Positions 63,293 to 64,000 of a DNA stretch of 64,000 nt are shown one piece after another. Origin of the DNA: Hufsiella arboris (GTDB taxonomy: Bacteria > Bacteroidota > Bacteroidia > Sphingobacteriales > Sphingobacteriaceae); contig NZ_WVHT01000002.1 in assembly GCF_009834875.1 (NCBI RefSeq), positions 496,001-560,000 of the forward strand, written 5' to 3'. A program made the position numbers and the translations under genes. The notes under the pieces are model-generated. The model had not been told where the DNA came from. It ran no database searches and saw nothing but the letters and a program-made list of their open reading frames with translations. Numbering within the stretch: position 1 is the first letter of the stretch; each line of letters starts with the position of its first letter.

Positions 63293-63799
63293 ATGAATTA
63301 CGTTTTAGAAACAAGCCGCCTGGTACTTAGGCAGTTCACCCTAGACGACACAAGATTTATTATTGAACTTTTAAATAGTCCTGGCTGGCTGAAGTTTATT
63401 GGCGATAGAAGTATAAAAAGCGAAGAACAAGCCCGTCGATATCTGCAGGATGTTCCATTGAAAAGCTATGAAATTAATGGCTATGGGTTATGCATGGTGC
63501 AAACGAAAGATGAAGGAATACCTGTCGGGATGTGCGGACTGATCCGGAGGGATAGTTTAGATCACCCGGACATTGGTTTTGCTTTTTTACCGGAATTTCA
63601 AGGTAAGGGTTATGCATTTGAAATAGCCGCGGCAGTACTCGGGTATGCAAAGAATACACTGGAGTTATCAGTTGTGCTTGCAATCGTCATTCCGGAGAAT
63701 GAACGTTCGATCAGGCTGTTAAAAAAACTAGGAATGGCGTTTAGCAGGATGATAGACTTCTCCGATACCGGGGAAGAACTGATGTTGTTTTCCAGTTAA
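63293..63799 (+). CDS. GNAT N-acetyltransferase (RimJ/RimL type)
   Basis: A 168-residue acetyltransferase of the Acetyltransf_3 type. It begins ETSRLVLRQFTLDDTRFIIELLN, given here only in part, with the GMCGLIRRD strand, PDIGFAFLPEFQGKGYAFEIA (acetyl-CoA pyrophosphate loop QGKGYA) and IVIPENERSIRLLKKLGM. Members acetylate amines of proteins or small molecules; substrate not known. Twenty-one bases separate it from the cyclase stop, so co-transcription is likely. Confidence 0.92.
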   Translation: MNYVLETSRLVLRQFTLDDTRFIIELLNSPGWLKFIGDRSIKSEEQARRYLQDVPLKSYEINGYGLCMVQTKDEGIPVGMCGLIRRDSLDHPDIGFAFLPEFQGKGYAFEIAAAVLGYAKNTLELSVVLAIVIPENERSIRLLKKLGMAFSRMIDFSDTGEELMLFSS

Positions 63800-63819
63800 C
63801 TTTAGCTGCGGCGATGCGA

Positions 63820-64000
63820 TCAGCTCAATAAGCCAAGTAATTCTTCCCGCGATAAACTTTTGAAAAAATTGTCACCCGTTTCGATAAGCTGATCGGCGAG
63901 ATGCTTTTTTGATTCCTGAAGCTTCATCATCTTCTCTTCAACCGAGTCAGTACAAATAAGCCTGGCAGCGATTACCCTGTTATCCTGGCCGATACGATGT
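63820..64000 (-). CDS. SNF2-type helicase C-terminus, 5' part outside window
   Basis: The minus-strand frame entering at the right edge and ending in TGA at 63820-63822 encodes HRIGQDNRVIAARLICTD, then SVEEKMMKLQESKK and a helical tail ending FFKSLSREELLGLLS. HRIGQ plus the following RLI segment is motif VI of SNF2/RapA-like ATPases. About 59 residues are visible; the rest lies beyond the window. It is convergent with the GNAT gene. Confidence 0.9.
   Translation of the reverse strand, partial: HRIGQDNRVIAARLICTDSVEEKMMKLQESKKHLADQLIETGDNFFKSLSREELLGLLS

Overview
The window looks like a chromosomal segment of a Bacteroidota bacterium of the Sphingobacteriaceae type (Mucilaginibacter or Pedobacter-like). 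This is inferred from gene content: a LytS/LytTR pair, DUF3667 proteins, long FtsX-type permeases, a GH78 rhamnosidase, lipoproteins, a short arginine decarboxylase and a CtlX-type hydrolase. Several intergenic regions also carry the Bacteroidota promoter element TAnnTTTG. Gene density is high. I see no rRNA, tRNA, CRISPR array, prophage or transposase.

Positions 1-13143 form a potassium/signalling block. A sigma-54 activator (cut by the window edge) faces a LytTR response regulator/histidine kinase pair. After a membrane protein and a DUF1223 protein comes the high-affinity K+ transporter: an unannotated 27-residue membrane ORF, kdpF, kdpA, kdpB, kdpC, a porin gene, a stand-alone KdpD sensor (KdpD+Usp domains), and a separate HAMP/PAS histidine kinase. 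KdpD is thus split over two genes, no KdpE is present, and the porin has an in-frame TGA at a Trp position. Repeats lie in this block between kdpB and kdpC (14-bp units) and between the two sensor genes (two 102-bp MITE/REP-like copies).

Positions 13170-25357 hold an SDR oxidoreductase followed by a 21-bp tandem array, a GreA-like coiled-coil protein, an NHL lipoprotein, YihY, a VirJ/AcvB hydrolase overlapping mprF (probable synthesis and turnover of aminoacylated phospholipid), tex, an outer-membrane protein, a DUF3347 lipoprotein and citrate synthase.

Positions 25370-46661 carry an MFS nucleoside permease operon with two DUF3667 paralogues and a tiny ORF, a bifunctional nuclease, etfBA, a TPR protein, a ChrA-type transporter, dnaB, rlmB, manC, kdsD, recQ, kdsA, gatB, a TlpA-like lipoprotein, an OmpR-type regulator, and an SGNH/MBOAT acyl-transfer pair. 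The kdsD/manC operon and recQ-kdsA point to Kdo and sugar-nucleotide supply for the outer surface.

Positions 46899-56420 hold a pseudouridine synthase, a DUF695 lipoprotein, and an arginine-centred cluster: arginine decarboxylase, a CtlX-like hydrolase, a long arginine deiminase-like protein and, divergently, argS. OsmC, DUF92 and YeiH proteins follow. The remainder (56421-64000) holds a decayed receiver-domain gene, an FtsX/MacB-type permease, a GH78 alpha-L-rhamnosidase, a minimal class III nucleotide cyclase with Glu at the usual purine-selecting Lys position, a GNAT acetyltransferase, and the C-terminus of a SNF2-type helicase running off the end.
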